Below, in pieces: positions 46,117-54,649 of a stretch of 64,000 bases of DNA (position 1 is its first letter; each line of letters starts with the position of its first letter). The notes beneath the pieces were generated by a model. It ran no database searches. It was not told the DNA's origin and worked only from the letters and a program-made list of their open reading frames with translations. The DNA comes from Alphaproteobacteria bacterium. Lineage in GTDB: Bacteria; Pseudomonadota; Alphaproteobacteria; Micropepsales; Micropepsaceae. The translations under genes and the position numbers were made by a program. The DNA lies in NCBI GenBank assembly GCA_016124385.1, contig WGNU01000007.1:1-64000 (forward strand), in the 5' to 3' direction.

Positions 46117-47024
46117 AGGCGATACTCCTCGCCGTCCTGGGCGAGGCCCCAGCCGGCGTTCTCGATCGCCTGGCGCTCGGGCGAATCCGCGGCGGCGATC
46201 GGGTTCGTGTTGTTGATGTGGATGAAGCGGCGGATGGGTTTTGTCTTCCGGCCGAACGCGGCGAGGGGCCCTTGCGGGTCCGCGATCGCGACATGGCCCA
46301 TGCGCGCGGCGGTCTTCACGCCTTCGCCAGCGGCGATCATTTCATCGTCCGTGTAGAACGTGCCGTCGAAGAGGAGGAGGTCGGCGTCGGCCGCGCGGGC
46401 GATCAGATCCGGCGGGATGCGCGCGCAGGTGGGCGCGAAAACGACGCTGCGGCCGGTCGCCGTCTCGCGGATGGCGAGGGCGACCGTATCCTCATCGGCG
46501 CTGCCGAAATCCGCGCGCGAGAGATCCTCGCGGTAGAGCGCGATCTTTCCCGGAATGGCGAACGCCTCGACGGTGAGGCCCGGCAGCATTTCGCAGGGCG
46601 TGCCGAGCGTTACCGTGTGGCGCGCGACGACGCCGTCCGCCAGGACGTTGAAGATCGCGTTCGCGCGCAAGGCTTCGTGCACGCGGGCGGTCGCGTAGAG
46701 CGCGAAGGGCTCGCGCTCTCGGAGCGTCAGGAGGCCCGCCACCTGATCGACATCGGCGCCTGTCAGCGCGACGGCCTTGATGGGGCTGGTGCGTTTCGCG
46801 TCCCCCATCGGCCAGAGGGCGCGGGAGGCGATGATCTGCTGGCGCAGCTCGGGCGCCGCGTTCACCAACAGCCATGCCGCGCCGTCGGTACTGACGGCGA
46901 AGGAGGTCTGATTGCGTTGGGGTACGGCCGGATCGCCGGCGCGCGCGCGGCGCGACAAAACATTGTTGGCATTCCATTGGGGAATGCCGCCGCCGGCGCC
47001 CGATCCCAGAATGATCAGGCGCAT
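46113..47024 (-). CDS. pqqB: PqqB, metallo-beta-lactamase-fold hydroxylase
   Basis: A 303-aa metal-dependent protein that hydroxylates the PQQ intermediate. It begins LIILGSGAGGGIPQWN and contains AGLLTLREREPFALYA, LLFDGTFYTDDEMI and FIHINNTNPI. The ATG at 47024 is 29 bp beyond the pqqA stop. Overlaps pqqC by four bases. Confidence 0.95.
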   Translation of the reverse strand: MRLIILGSGAGGGIPQWNANNVLSRRARAGDPAVPQRNQTSFAVSTDGAAWLLVNAAPELRQQIIASRALWPMGDAKRTSPIKAVALTGADVDQVAGLLTLREREPFALYATARVHEALRANAIFNVLADGVVARHTVTLGTPCEMLPGLTVEAFAIPGKIALYREDLSRADFGSADEDTVALAIRETATGRSVVFAPTCARIPPDLIARAADADLLLFDGTFYTDDEMIAAGEGVKTAARMGHVAIADPQGPLAAFGRKTKPIRRFIHINNTNPIAAADSPERQAIENAGWGLAQDGEEYRL

Positions 47025-47053
47025 GACACCGCGTCCTTAGAAAGCGCGTTCGC

Positions 47054-47137
47054 TTAGCGCTTCAGTTCCGCGCAAGCGTAGCAATTGATTTCCATGCCGA
47101 CCGCGATCTCGGTCACGCGGGGTTTCTTCCAGGCCAT
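47054..47137 (-). CDS. pqqA: PQQ precursor peptide PqqA
   Basis: A 27-aa peptide read from ATG 47137 to TAA 47054, with GGGAG six bases upstream. It starts MAWKKPRVTEIAVGMEI and has Glu16 and Tyr20 in the required ExxxY spacing (EINCY), the residues joined by PqqE to make PQQ. Two Cys residues (Cys19 and Cys22) flank the Tyr. It is the first gene of the pqqABCDE operon; a protease (pqqF/G) is not present in the window. Confidence 0.92.
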   Translation of the reverse strand: MAWKKPRVTEIAVGMEINCYACAELKR

Positions 47138-47161
47138 GGTGAGCTCCCTTTTGTTGCCCGC

Positions 47162-47191
47162 AGAATAGGGTGCGCGGCCGGGGTCTGGCAA
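47162..47191 (-). promoter_or_regulatory. Sigma-70-like promoter of the pqq operon
   Basis: On the minus strand, TTGCCA (47186-47191) and TATTCT (47162-47167) are 18 bases apart, a fair -35/-10 pair. It lies about 25 bases upstream of the pqqA ATG and entirely in the short gap after the DUF2817 gene stop. Confidence 0.6.
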
Positions 47192-47204
47192 GCCTTGGGC
47201 GCCT

Positions 47205-48290
47205 TTAAGCTTTCAACCCCTTCACGGTCGCCTCGATGACGTCCTCGGCCTGCTGCCAGACGAGCGTCTTCCAGTCATCGGCGTCGGCGTAGAAGGCATC
47301 GCGGATTTCGGCCTTGATGGCGGGCGCCTCGGGCCCCTGCGGGTCGGCGTGCTGGTGCAACCAATTATCGGCCCGCAGCGCGTGGAAGATCACCTCGGTC
47401 GGGTGCGTGCCGTATTCGAGCGCGATGGGCGTGACCTCGGCATGGGGCAGGAGCCCGGGGATGAACGTGTCGAGCGTGCCGCTCAGGTGCGCGGAGAGCG
47501 ATTCGCCTGTCGCCGTCGTCTTCACGCGCTCGCCCCACCAATCACGCGCGCGGCGATAGGCAGGCGATTCCGGCGCCCATTCGGAGATCATCTCGAGCGC
47601 CCCGCGCGCGCCCAGGCCCGTGTGCACGTCGAGCAGCACGAGATTGCGCGTGCGCGGAAAGGCGCGGCGCACGACATGGCCGAACGTGCCGAGCGACCAG
47701 GTTTCGAACTGCCCGCCGAAATAGAGTCCGTCCGGAAATTCGTACTGGCCCGCCGAGATCGCCTCCTGCAGCGCGAAGGCGCCGTTGTCCTGCACGTATT
47801 GGCGTAGGACCGCGTTCGGCGCCGCGGTCTTGCCCTTGCCCCATTCGCGGGGCGCGATGGCGCTCGCCAGCTCGCGGTAGCCCGCGTTCACGGGATGGGG
47901 CGCGCCGTGATCGACCGCGTTGCGATTGAGATCGACATTGTCCTCGTTGACGCGGCGCAGCCAGGCAAAGCCATAGGGATTGAGCGCGTGGATGAGGACG
48001 ACCTTGAGATTTTCGGCGGCGGCCTTGGCGAGGCCCGTCTTCAGCATCGCGATCTGGACGCCCGAGCCTGCGAAGCCCTCGACGCCGTGCGTGGCGGATG
48101 TCACCAGCAATGCGGAGGCGGCGTTCGGATCGCCGAGGACGGCCACATCCATCGCCAGATCCTCGCCCCCCGGCCCTTTGACATGCGGGTTCAGATGCGC
48201 GGTCAGGCTCGCGCCGGCCGCGCTCGCCGCATCGTGGAATTTGGCCCGCGCGTCGGAATAGTCGCGTGAGAAATAATCGCTCGCTCCCAT
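47205..48290 (-). CDS. DUF2817 protein, M14 carboxypeptidase-like
   Basis: A 361-aa protein of the DUF2817 family, related to zinc carboxypeptidases. A metal-binding pattern is suggested by SATHGVEGFAGS (HxxE-type) and VLLDVHTGLGARG, with Glu in ALEYGTHPTEV. It may trim peptides in the cytosol. I start at ATG 48290, which overlaps the stop of the dipeptide epimerase gene (TGATG); the first ATG would be 12 bases earlier. Together with the epimerase it suggests murein peptide or dipeptide recycling. Confidence 0.78.
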   Translation of the reverse strand: MGASDYFSRDYSDARAKFHDAASAAGASLTAHLNPHVKGPGGEDLAMDVAVLGDPNAASALLVTSATHGVEGFAGSGVQIAMLKTGLAKAAAENLKVVLIHALNPYGFAWLRRVNEDNVDLNRNAVDHGAPHPVNAGYRELASAIAPREWGKGKTAAPNAVLRQYVQDNGAFALQEAISAGQYEFPDGLYFGGQFETWSLGTFGHVVRRAFPRTRNLVLLDVHTGLGARGALEMISEWAPESPAYRRARDWWGERVKTTATGESLSAHLSGTLDTFIPGLLPHAEVTPIALEYGTHPTEVIFHALRADNWLHQHADPQGPEAPAIKAEIRDAFYADADDWKTLVWQQAEDVIEATVKGLKA

Positions 48291-49285
48291 CAGCCGCCCC
48301 ATAGCTCCCGATCCGGTGGTTCCATCCGGGCGCCATCGTAGCGGATCGCTGGCGAGCGGTCTTTCATGAGGAGCAACGGGCCGTCGAGATCGACCCAGTC
48401 GGCCGCACCAGCGAGGAGGGTGGCCGGCGCCATCGCGAGCGAGGTTGCGACCATGCAGCCGATCATCGTCTGAAGGCCCTCGGCCTCAGCGGCGCGGAGG
48501 AGGGCGATCGCCTCGGTAAGGCCGCCCGCTTTGTCGAGCTTGATGTTGATCGCGGCGTATTTGCCGCGGACCGCGTCGAGAGAGGCGCGGTCATGGACGC
48601 TTTCATCCGCGCAGAGCGGGATGGGGGAGGCGAAATCCGCGAGTGCTGCGTCCGCACCGGCGGGGAGGGGCTGTTCGATAAGCCGGACGCCCTCTTCCGC
48701 GAGCGCGGGTGCGAGCCGCGCAAGATCCTCCATCGTCCAGCCCTCGTTGGCGTCGGCGATGAGGGTCGCCTTCGGCGCCGCGCCGCGCACGGCGCGCACG
48801 CGTTCGGCGTCCGCACCGGCCTCGCCGAGCTTCAGCTTGAGGATCGGGCGGCCGGTCGCGGCAGCGGCGGCCTTGGCCATCGCGTCCGGCGTATCGAGGC
48901 TGATCGTGAAGGCGGTGATGACGGCTTTGGGAGCCCCCAGCCCCGCGCTCTGCCAGACGGGGTGGCCGGAGCGCTTCGCCTCTAGGTCCCACAGCGCGCA
49001 ATCGACCGCGTTGCGGGCGGCGCCGGGCGGAAAGGCGCGCCCGAGCGCCGCGCGCGGATCATCGCCGGGGAGCGCGCGCGCCATCGCCGCCAATGTCCCG
49101 GTCACACTCTCGAGCGTCTCGCCGTAGCGGCGATAGGGGACGCATTCGCCCCGTCCTGCCTGCGTGCCGTCGGTGACGGTCGCGACGATCACCTCGGCGC
49201 TGGTCTTCGCGCCCCGGGCAATGCGAAACGTACCGGCGATGGGCCAGCTTTCGATCGACCAGGTGAGGGTGAGGGTTGGGGGCAT
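48290..49285 (-). CDS. Dipeptide epimerase (enolase superfamily)
   Basis: Epimerises dipeptides such as L-Ala-D/L-Glu, as in murein peptide recycling. The 331-aa protein has the enolase-superfamily barrel: LKLKLGEAGADAERV with the KxK Lys (near 140), ADANEGW with Asp ligand, RLIEQPLP, ADESVHD, and INIKLDKAGG with the second catalytic Lys. The specificity cannot be set from sequence. Start ATG 49285 is 13 bp beyond the Sel1 gene stop, and it is coupled to the DUF2817 gene. Confidence 0.85.
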   Translation of the reverse strand: MPPTLTLTWSIESWPIAGTFRIARGAKTSAEVIVATVTDGTQAGRGECVPYRRYGETLESVTGTLAAMARALPGDDPRAALGRAFPPGAARNAVDCALWDLEAKRSGHPVWQSAGLGAPKAVITAFTISLDTPDAMAKAAAAATGRPILKLKLGEAGADAERVRAVRGAAPKATLIADANEGWTMEDLARLAPALAEEGVRLIEQPLPAGADAALADFASPIPLCADESVHDRASLDAVRGKYAAINIKLDKAGGLTEAIALLRAAEAEGLQTMIGCMVATSLAMAPATLLAGAADWVDLDGPLLLMKDRSPAIRYDGARMEPPDRELWGG

Positions 49286-49298
49286 GCCCCCGGTTCCG

Positions 49299-50144
49299 CT
49301 AGCGGCGCAGCGAGACGGGCTCGGCGCGGATCGCCTCGGTCTGGACGCGCACTTTCGCCTCGGCAACCTGCTCGGGCGTCATGCGGGTTTCGAGCGCGAT
49401 CACCTGCTGATGCGCGTGGGCGGAGCCCTGCGCGTCGGCCATCAGCGCCCATTTGAGGGCTTCGACGTCGTTGCGTTCAACAAGCTGGCCGAGCGCGAAG
49501 CTCTCGGCCATGCGGGTCTGGGCCTGCGCGCTGCCATGGCTCGCGGCCTCGCGGTACCAGTAGATCGCCGATTCCGGATCGGTATCGACGCCGTCGCCGG
49601 TCTCATAGAGCTTGCCGAGCAGGAACTGCGCGCGGGTGAAGCCGCGCTCGGCGGCGTCACGCACCAGCTGGGCCGCGCGCTCGGTGTCGCGCTCGACGCC
49701 CAGACCCTCCAAATAGAGGCGGCCGAGCGTGTAGAGCGAGTTCGCGTAGCCAGCTTCGGCTCCAATGCGCAGCCAATGCGCGGCACCCTTGAAATCGGGT
49801 TCGAGCGTTTCCGCCTCGCCGCGCGGCTCGCCGGCGATCAGGGCGAGGCCCATATTGTGGGCGGCGCGGACATGGCCTTGCTTTGCGGATTTCTGCCACC
49901 AGGCGAGGGCGAGACGCATGTCCCGCTCGACGCCGCGGCCTTCGGCATAAAGCACCCCCAGGTTGAACTGGGCGCGGGCATCGCCAGCATCGGCGAGCGG
50001 CTGCCAGAGCGAGCGGGCGGTCTCGAAATCACCGTCACGATAGGCGTCATAGCCACTGGAGAAGGCGCTTTGCGCGTGGCCGGCGGTTGCGGCCAATGCC
50101 AAGAACAGAATCGCCGCACCGGCGCGCAAGAGCCCCGCCTTCAT
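49299..50144 (-). CDS. Sel1-repeat (SLR) periplasmic protein
   Basis: A 281-aa protein with a signal peptide (AAILFLALAATAGHAQ) and about five Sel1-like repeats, e.g. AQFNLGVLYAEGRGVERDM, AAHNMGLALIAGEPRG and NSLYTLGRLYLEGLGVERDT. The helical repeats form a scaffold for protein interaction in the envelope. Partner unknown. It lies 36 bp downstream of the MlaC-like gene on the same strand. Confidence 0.85.
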   Translation of the reverse strand: MKAGLLRAGAAILFLALAATAGHAQSAFSSGYDAYRDGDFETARSLWQPLADAGDARAQFNLGVLYAEGRGVERDMRLALAWWQKSAKQGHVRAAHNMGLALIAGEPRGEAETLEPDFKGAAHWLRIGAEAGYANSLYTLGRLYLEGLGVERDTERAAQLVRDAAERGFTRAQFLLGKLYETGDGVDTDPESAIYWYREAASHGSAQAQTRMAESFALGQLVERNDVEALKWALMADAQGSAHAHQQVIALETRMTPEQVAEAKVRVQTEAIRAEPVSLRR

Positions 50145-50180
50145 CCGCCCTGCCTCACGAATCGTTTCCTCATTGACGCA

Positions 50181-50855
50181 TTAAATTGCTTTCCGGGGCG
50201 TTGATGGCAAGTCCATGAATGCCTGAATTTGGCTCTCGGCACGCAGAACATCGATGAGGCCGGTGAAACCCGAGCGCTGAAGAATTGAAGCAAATTCTTC
50301 GCGCTGCGAGGTAAGCATCGATATTCCCTCGACTTTGATGTCGACGATGCGAAGGCGTCCGTCATAGGAGCGCACTCGCCAATCCGCCTGGATGGGGTCC
50401 TGGCCTCCGCCAACGATGCGCGTCGATACGATGACATCCCGGGCTCCAACCTCGATGGCACGGTTCAATTCGAAGCGTTGCCCCGAGTAGGTGCTCAAGA
50501 GGGTTGTGTATTTCTTAAGCACAAAATTCTTGAAAAGTTTGAGGTACTCGGCCTGCTGGTCCGGGGTTGCCGCGGCCCAATAGCGCCCGACCACGAAGCG
50601 GGCGATGACGTCCAGCTCGAAGCCGTCCTCCAGCAGCGCGTTGAACGCGGTGCGGCGATCGCTCTCGCTTGAGCCGGTGCTGGACAGGGTCGTAATTGCA
50701 CGTTCCGCGAGCGCCGAGACGAAACTTGTCGCCGATTCCGCGGACAGCGATGTGTCAGCCGCCTGGGCCTTCTGGCCGCCAAGACCCGCTGCCAAGATCA
50801 ACGCGGCGAGCACCGCAACACCGGCTTTTCTGAAATCGTTCAAGGTTGTCAGCAT
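50181..50855 (-). CDS. MlaC-like phospholipid-binding protein
   Basis: A 224-aa protein with signal peptide (AVLAALILAAGLGGQKAQA) and the MlaC/Ttg2 fold, e.g. DGFELDVIARFVVGRYWA, YLKLFKNFVLKKYTTLLS and VRSYDGRLRIVDIKVEGIS. It would shuttle phospholipids across the periplasm between the outer membrane and the MCE transporter. I start at ATG 50855 (GAGG six bases upstream); a TTG earlier is not needed. The cognate Mla-type permease/ATPase/MCE genes are about 4 kb away on the other strand. Confidence 0.87.
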   Translation of the reverse strand: MLTTLNDFRKAGVAVLAALILAAGLGGQKAQAADTSLSAESATSFVSALAERAITTLSSTGSSESDRRTAFNALLEDGFELDVIARFVVGRYWAAATPDQQAEYLKLFKNFVLKKYTTLLSTYSGQRFELNRAIEVGARDVIVSTRIVGGGQDPIQADWRVRSYDGRLRIVDIKVEGISMLTSQREEFASILQRSGFTGLIDVLRAESQIQAFMDLPSTPRKAI

Positions 50856-50957
50856 GTCTTGCCTCAAATGCTCGATTCGCCGTTAGGCATCATCGCCCAT
50901 GGATGCAAGCAATGGCTTAAGGAAAGGGGGTGAAAGCCACAAAGAGCGCGCGGAGTG

Positions 50958-53210
50958 TCACTTTTCCGCTGCAGGCCATGCCCCTTTCCAGCCGGCCCCG
51001 GGCGGTGAGGCCCGCAGGCGCTCCAGCCGCCGCTCATAGAGGTCGTAGAGCCGCTCGTTCGCGCCGCGGGCCTTGCGGCATTCGGCGATGAAGGCGCCGG
51101 CCCGGTCCCAATCCCGCTCGCTGAGCGCGGCAAAGATATTGCGGTGGAAGGCATCGAGCGCCTTGAACATCGGGCTCGCGCCGACGATCGGATTGCCGAG
51201 CAGGGCATAGACCTCCAGCGGCTCGGTGCGGCCGCGCACCGTCAGATAGTCGATCTTGAGGAGCGCGAAGGCATCGCTGACGGCCTTGCGGGTCGCCTCA
51301 GCGACCGCGATCGCCGAGCCGTAATTTTCCGCATAGGCCTGAAGGCGCGCGGCGAGGTTCACCGCATCGCCCAGCGCCGTATAGTCGAAGCGCATCTCCG
51401 AGCCGAAATTGCCGATGACGCAGGGCCCCGTGTTGATGCCGATCGTGATCTCGATCGGCTTGAAGGGGCGCGACGCCTTCATCGCCTCGCGCTCCAGTTC
51501 CTCGTTCAGGGCGTGGATCGCCTCGACCATCTTGGTCGCGCAGCGGCAGGCGTTCTCGGCGTGCGCGGGATCATCGAGCGGCGCGTTCCAGAACGCCATC
51601 ACGCAGTCGCCGATATATTTGTCGACCGTGCCCTTGTGGGCGACCACGACATCGGTCAGGCGCGTCATGATGCGGTTGACGAGGCGGGTGAGCGCTTGCG
51701 GGTCGTCCTGCATCTCCTCCGCGATCGTCGTGAAGCCGCGAATGTCGCAAAAGAGGATCGTCACGGTGCGCGTCTCACCGCCCAGCTTCAGCCGGCGCGG
51801 ATCGCGCGCGAGCGCCGAGACGACCGAGGGTGCCAGATAATGGCCGAACGCCTCGCGCACGAACCGGCGCTGCGAATCATGGCGCGCATGGGCGATATAG
51901 GCGGCGGTAAGAAATCCGGCCGCGATGGCAAGGCTGGGGGCGACCGGATTGACCAGCATCCGCCAATCGGCAAAGGCCGTCCAGGAGCCGGCTGCGATCG
52001 CGCCGATCGCGAGGAGCGCCAGCGGCAGCGTCCAGAGGGCGGAGGCCCAGAGCGCCAATGCGACGACGATGGCGCCCAGAACGAGCGCGGCCAGCGCCTC
52101 GATGCCCGCGACATAGTCCGGCCGGCGCAGATAGGTTCCATCGAGCAATTGCTCGCTCGCCTGGGCGAGGATCTCGACGCCCGGCATGCTTGGGCCCAGC
52201 GGCGTCGGGCGGAGGTCCGCGAGGCCCGGCGCGCTCGTTCCGACAAAGACGAGGGCGCCCTCAAGGCTCGCCGCATTGCCCGTGCCGTTGATGACGTCAA
52301 ACGCGGAGACGCGCCGCGCGGGATCGGAGGGCGCGAAATGGAGATAGACCGCGCCTTGCGCGTCCGTCTCGACGGGAAGGGCGCCGATCCGCACGGCGCT
52401 GATGCGCGGACCGGTGACGAAATCGGCGAACGCCTCGCGAGCCGCCGTCTTGACGAGGATCGCCGAGGGTTCGCTGACGAGGCGGAGCGCTTCAACGACG
52501 AGACTGGGGGCCAGCCGATCGCGGATCGTGAAGACGAGGTGGAGCCTGTGAACGACGCCGCTCGCGCCCGTCACGATGTTGAGCGCGCCGTTGCCCGAGG
52601 CCGCGTCCTCGATCGCGTCGACATTGACGGTCGCGCTCTCGAACAGCGGCGCGGCGAGGCGCGCATCGCCCTCGCCCGATTGGGCGATGCTCGATTTGAT
52701 GATGGGCTCGGCGAGGCGATCCTCGTTCGTGAGGATGAAGCCGGTCGCCGAGGGCATCGTCGTCAGCGCATCGGCGAAGTGCTCATCGTGGCGGGGCAGG
52801 CGGATCAGCGCCTCCCGCGCGGGCGTGAAGGCGGCGTCCGGCGGCCAGAGGCCCGCGATCACTTCGGGCGAGGTGCGGTCGGGTTCGGGGAAGACCATGT
52901 CGAAGACGATGGCGCGCGCGCCGGCAAGCCGCGTCTTCTCGATGAGCCCGGCGAGCATCGTGCGCGGCCAGGGCCATTGGCCCAATCGGCGCAGGCTCTC
53001 TTCATCGATATCGATATAGCGGATGGGGACGAGCGGGCGGCCGTCTGCCTCGGCGGGCTGGCGCGGCCTCAGCTGCTGGAAGGCATCGAAGACGGCCTCG
53101 CGGCCACGCGCGAGCACGCCCTCAGGGTCGGCGATCGTCGTTGCCGCCACCAACACGACGATCAGGAAGGGCAGAGCCGTCACCAGAATGTTCGGTCGCC
53201 CGGCGCGCAT
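50958..53210 (-). CDS. CHASE2-domain adenylate/guanylate cyclase
   Basis: A 750-aa inner-membrane cyclase. An N-terminal anchor is followed by a periplasmic CHASE2 sensor (~30-350), three transmembrane segments (~360-435) and a class III cyclase domain (~475-660). Conserved RTVTILFCDIRGFTTIAEEM carries metal-binding Asp, with GKGTVDKYIGD-like KGTVDKYIGDCVMAFW and RFDYTALGDAVNLAARLQ. The cyclase makes cAMP (or cGMP) on an unknown extracellular cue. The C-terminal ~90 residues are helical, tail-like. Stands alone with no downstream effector nearby. Confidence 0.9.
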   Translation of the reverse strand: MRAGRPNILVTALPFLIVVLVAATTIADPEGVLARGREAVFDAFQQLRPRQPAEADGRPLVPIRYIDIDEESLRRLGQWPWPRTMLAGLIEKTRLAGARAIVFDMVFPEPDRTSPEVIAGLWPPDAAFTPAREALIRLPRHDEHFADALTTMPSATGFILTNEDRLAEPIIKSSIAQSGEGDARLAAPLFESATVNVDAIEDAASGNGALNIVTGASGVVHRLHLVFTIRDRLAPSLVVEALRLVSEPSAILVKTAAREAFADFVTGPRISAVRIGALPVETDAQGAVYLHFAPSDPARRVSAFDVINGTGNAASLEGALVFVGTSAPGLADLRPTPLGPSMPGVEILAQASEQLLDGTYLRRPDYVAGIEALAALVLGAIVVALALWASALWTLPLALLAIGAIAAGSWTAFADWRMLVNPVAPSLAIAAGFLTAAYIAHARHDSQRRFVREAFGHYLAPSVVSALARDPRRLKLGGETRTVTILFCDIRGFTTIAEEMQDDPQALTRLVNRIMTRLTDVVVAHKGTVDKYIGDCVMAFWNAPLDDPAHAENACRCATKMVEAIHALNEELEREAMKASRPFKPIEITIGINTGPCVIGNFGSEMRFDYTALGDAVNLAARLQAYAENYGSAIAVAEATRKAVSDAFALLKIDYLTVRGRTEPLEVYALLGNPIVGASPMFKALDAFHRNIFAALSERDWDRAGAFIAECRKARGANERLYDLYERRLERLRASPPGAGWKGAWPAAEK

Positions 53211-53273
53211 CGCGTCTCTATCCCCCCGTCTTGGCCTCGCGTCGCAGATTGCCGCCGCGGCCGCCCGCAGCGC

Positions 53274-54542
53274 TCACACCGATTCGCGGCGGCCTTCGGG
53301 CGGGTAGTCATAAAAGCGATCCCAGGCCGCGTCGAGGGCCGCGAGCGCTTCGCCGGGCGGGCGCGCGGCGATACCGGTCTCGCTCTCGATGATGAGGCCG
53401 AGGCGGCGTAGTTTCGCGAGCGCGTCCGTGTGCTCGAAATCGGTATCAATCGTGAAGCGCTGTCTAAGCCAGGCTTCGACCGCTTCATCGAGCGCGGCAC
53501 TCGTGACCGGGGCGCCCGCCTTCAGGAGAAATGCGTAGGCAAGGATCGCCTCCTTGGTTTCCTGCTCCTCGGCGGCACCGACCAGATAGTCAAAGACGCC
53601 CGCGTTGTTCGAGACGTTGCGGAAGTAAATGTGGTCGGCGAGCACCTGCTGATATTTCAGCCGGCGGTTCTGGTAGGACATCCATTGCCGCATCGAGAAG
53701 CCGCCGAGCGCGACGAGCGCGCTGATCGCGGCCACCGCCTGCTTCAGGCGATCGCCTTCGATCGAACCGACAAGCCCCAGATAGAAGCCGATGACCAGGA
53801 TAAGGACGCTAAGCGCGGGCACGATGTTCAGAAGGATCGGAATGCCGCCCGCCAGCGCAGGCACACCCAGCATCAATTTGTCTTCCGTGCGCATTGCGAC
53901 GCGGACGCCCGGATAGAGCATGTTCAGATCGGGCTGCGGGATGTTCTGAAAGTATTTGATGAGGATGGAGCCGGGGCGGGCGTGCACGCGAAGGCCGCCG
54001 CCGCGCCGGCCGCGCCTGGGCGGCGTGTCGCTCATGGCGACGAAGACGACGACGTTGTCATAGACATCGAAGGCGACCTTCTGGCGGCGGAGCCCCAGCC
54101 AGGTCTTGCGCACGCCCATGTCGCGGTGCTTGCCGCGGCGGAAAAAGCGTACGAACGCGAAATCTTCCTTCGAGATCTTCGTTTGAACCGGGAGCAAGGC
54201 GAAGGTGCGCTCGGCATCCTCGACTTCTTCGGGAGCGATCTCAATGAAGTTGCCGGCACGCATGGTTTCTTCGAATGCCGAGATCAGTTCCGCGCGGTGC
54301 TTGGCGGCCTCCGACGCTGAGAGCGGCGTGCCGGCGTAGCTCGGGTCGAAGAAGAAGTAATTGTCGCGCAACGCCTCGAGCGGGCGGTGAAATTCGAAGT
54401 GGAGGACGCTCGCCAGGAGCGCGCCCAGGCGGCACAATTCCTCGGCATGGGCGGGCATTTCCTCAGCCAGTGCGGCGAGAATGTCGCACCGCCGCACCGG
54501 AATCGCGTGATCGGCCGCGTGGGCCTGCAGATCATCTGTCAT
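53274..54542 (-). CDS. DUF3754 (TMEM143-like) membrane protein
   Basis: A 422-aa protein with a soluble N-terminal half rich in FFDPSYAGTPLSASEA, a DYxVxF-type VYDNVVVFVAM segment, two close hydrophobic helices (~255-300), and a winged-helix-like C-terminal region. Homologues are known as TMEM143 in eukaryotes; function is unknown. I start at ATG 54542. It diverges from the MCE transporter across 107 bp. Confidence 0.75.
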   Translation of the reverse strand: MTDDLQAHAADHAIPVRRCDILAALAEEMPAHAEELCRLGALLASVLHFEFHRPLEALRDNYFFFDPSYAGTPLSASEAAKHRAELISAFEETMRAGNFIEIAPEEVEDAERTFALLPVQTKISKEDFAFVRFFRRGKHRDMGVRKTWLGLRRQKVAFDVYDNVVVFVAMSDTPPRRGRRGGGLRVHARPGSILIKYFQNIPQPDLNMLYPGVRVAMRTEDKLMLGVPALAGGIPILLNIVPALSVLILVIGFYLGLVGSIEGDRLKQAVAAISALVALGGFSMRQWMSYQNRRLKYQQVLADHIYFRNVSNNAGVFDYLVGAAEEQETKEAILAYAFLLKAGAPVTSAALDEAVEAWLRQRFTIDTDFEHTDALAKLRRLGLIIESETGIAARPPGEALAALDAAWDRFYDYPPEGRRESV

Positions 54543-54649
54543 CCCGGATCGCCCCCATCGCCCGTCGGGCACCCCCCGCGCGGCGCGGATGCTAGGATGA
54601 GCGCGTGCGCCCGCCCCCCGGGACCCAACGATCTGTCGCTCGAGAGACC

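Noticed and set aside
51144-53411. Plus-strand 755-codon frame antisense to the CHASE2 cyclase
   Set aside because: Cyclase motifs are on the minus strand; the plus frame lacks any domain.
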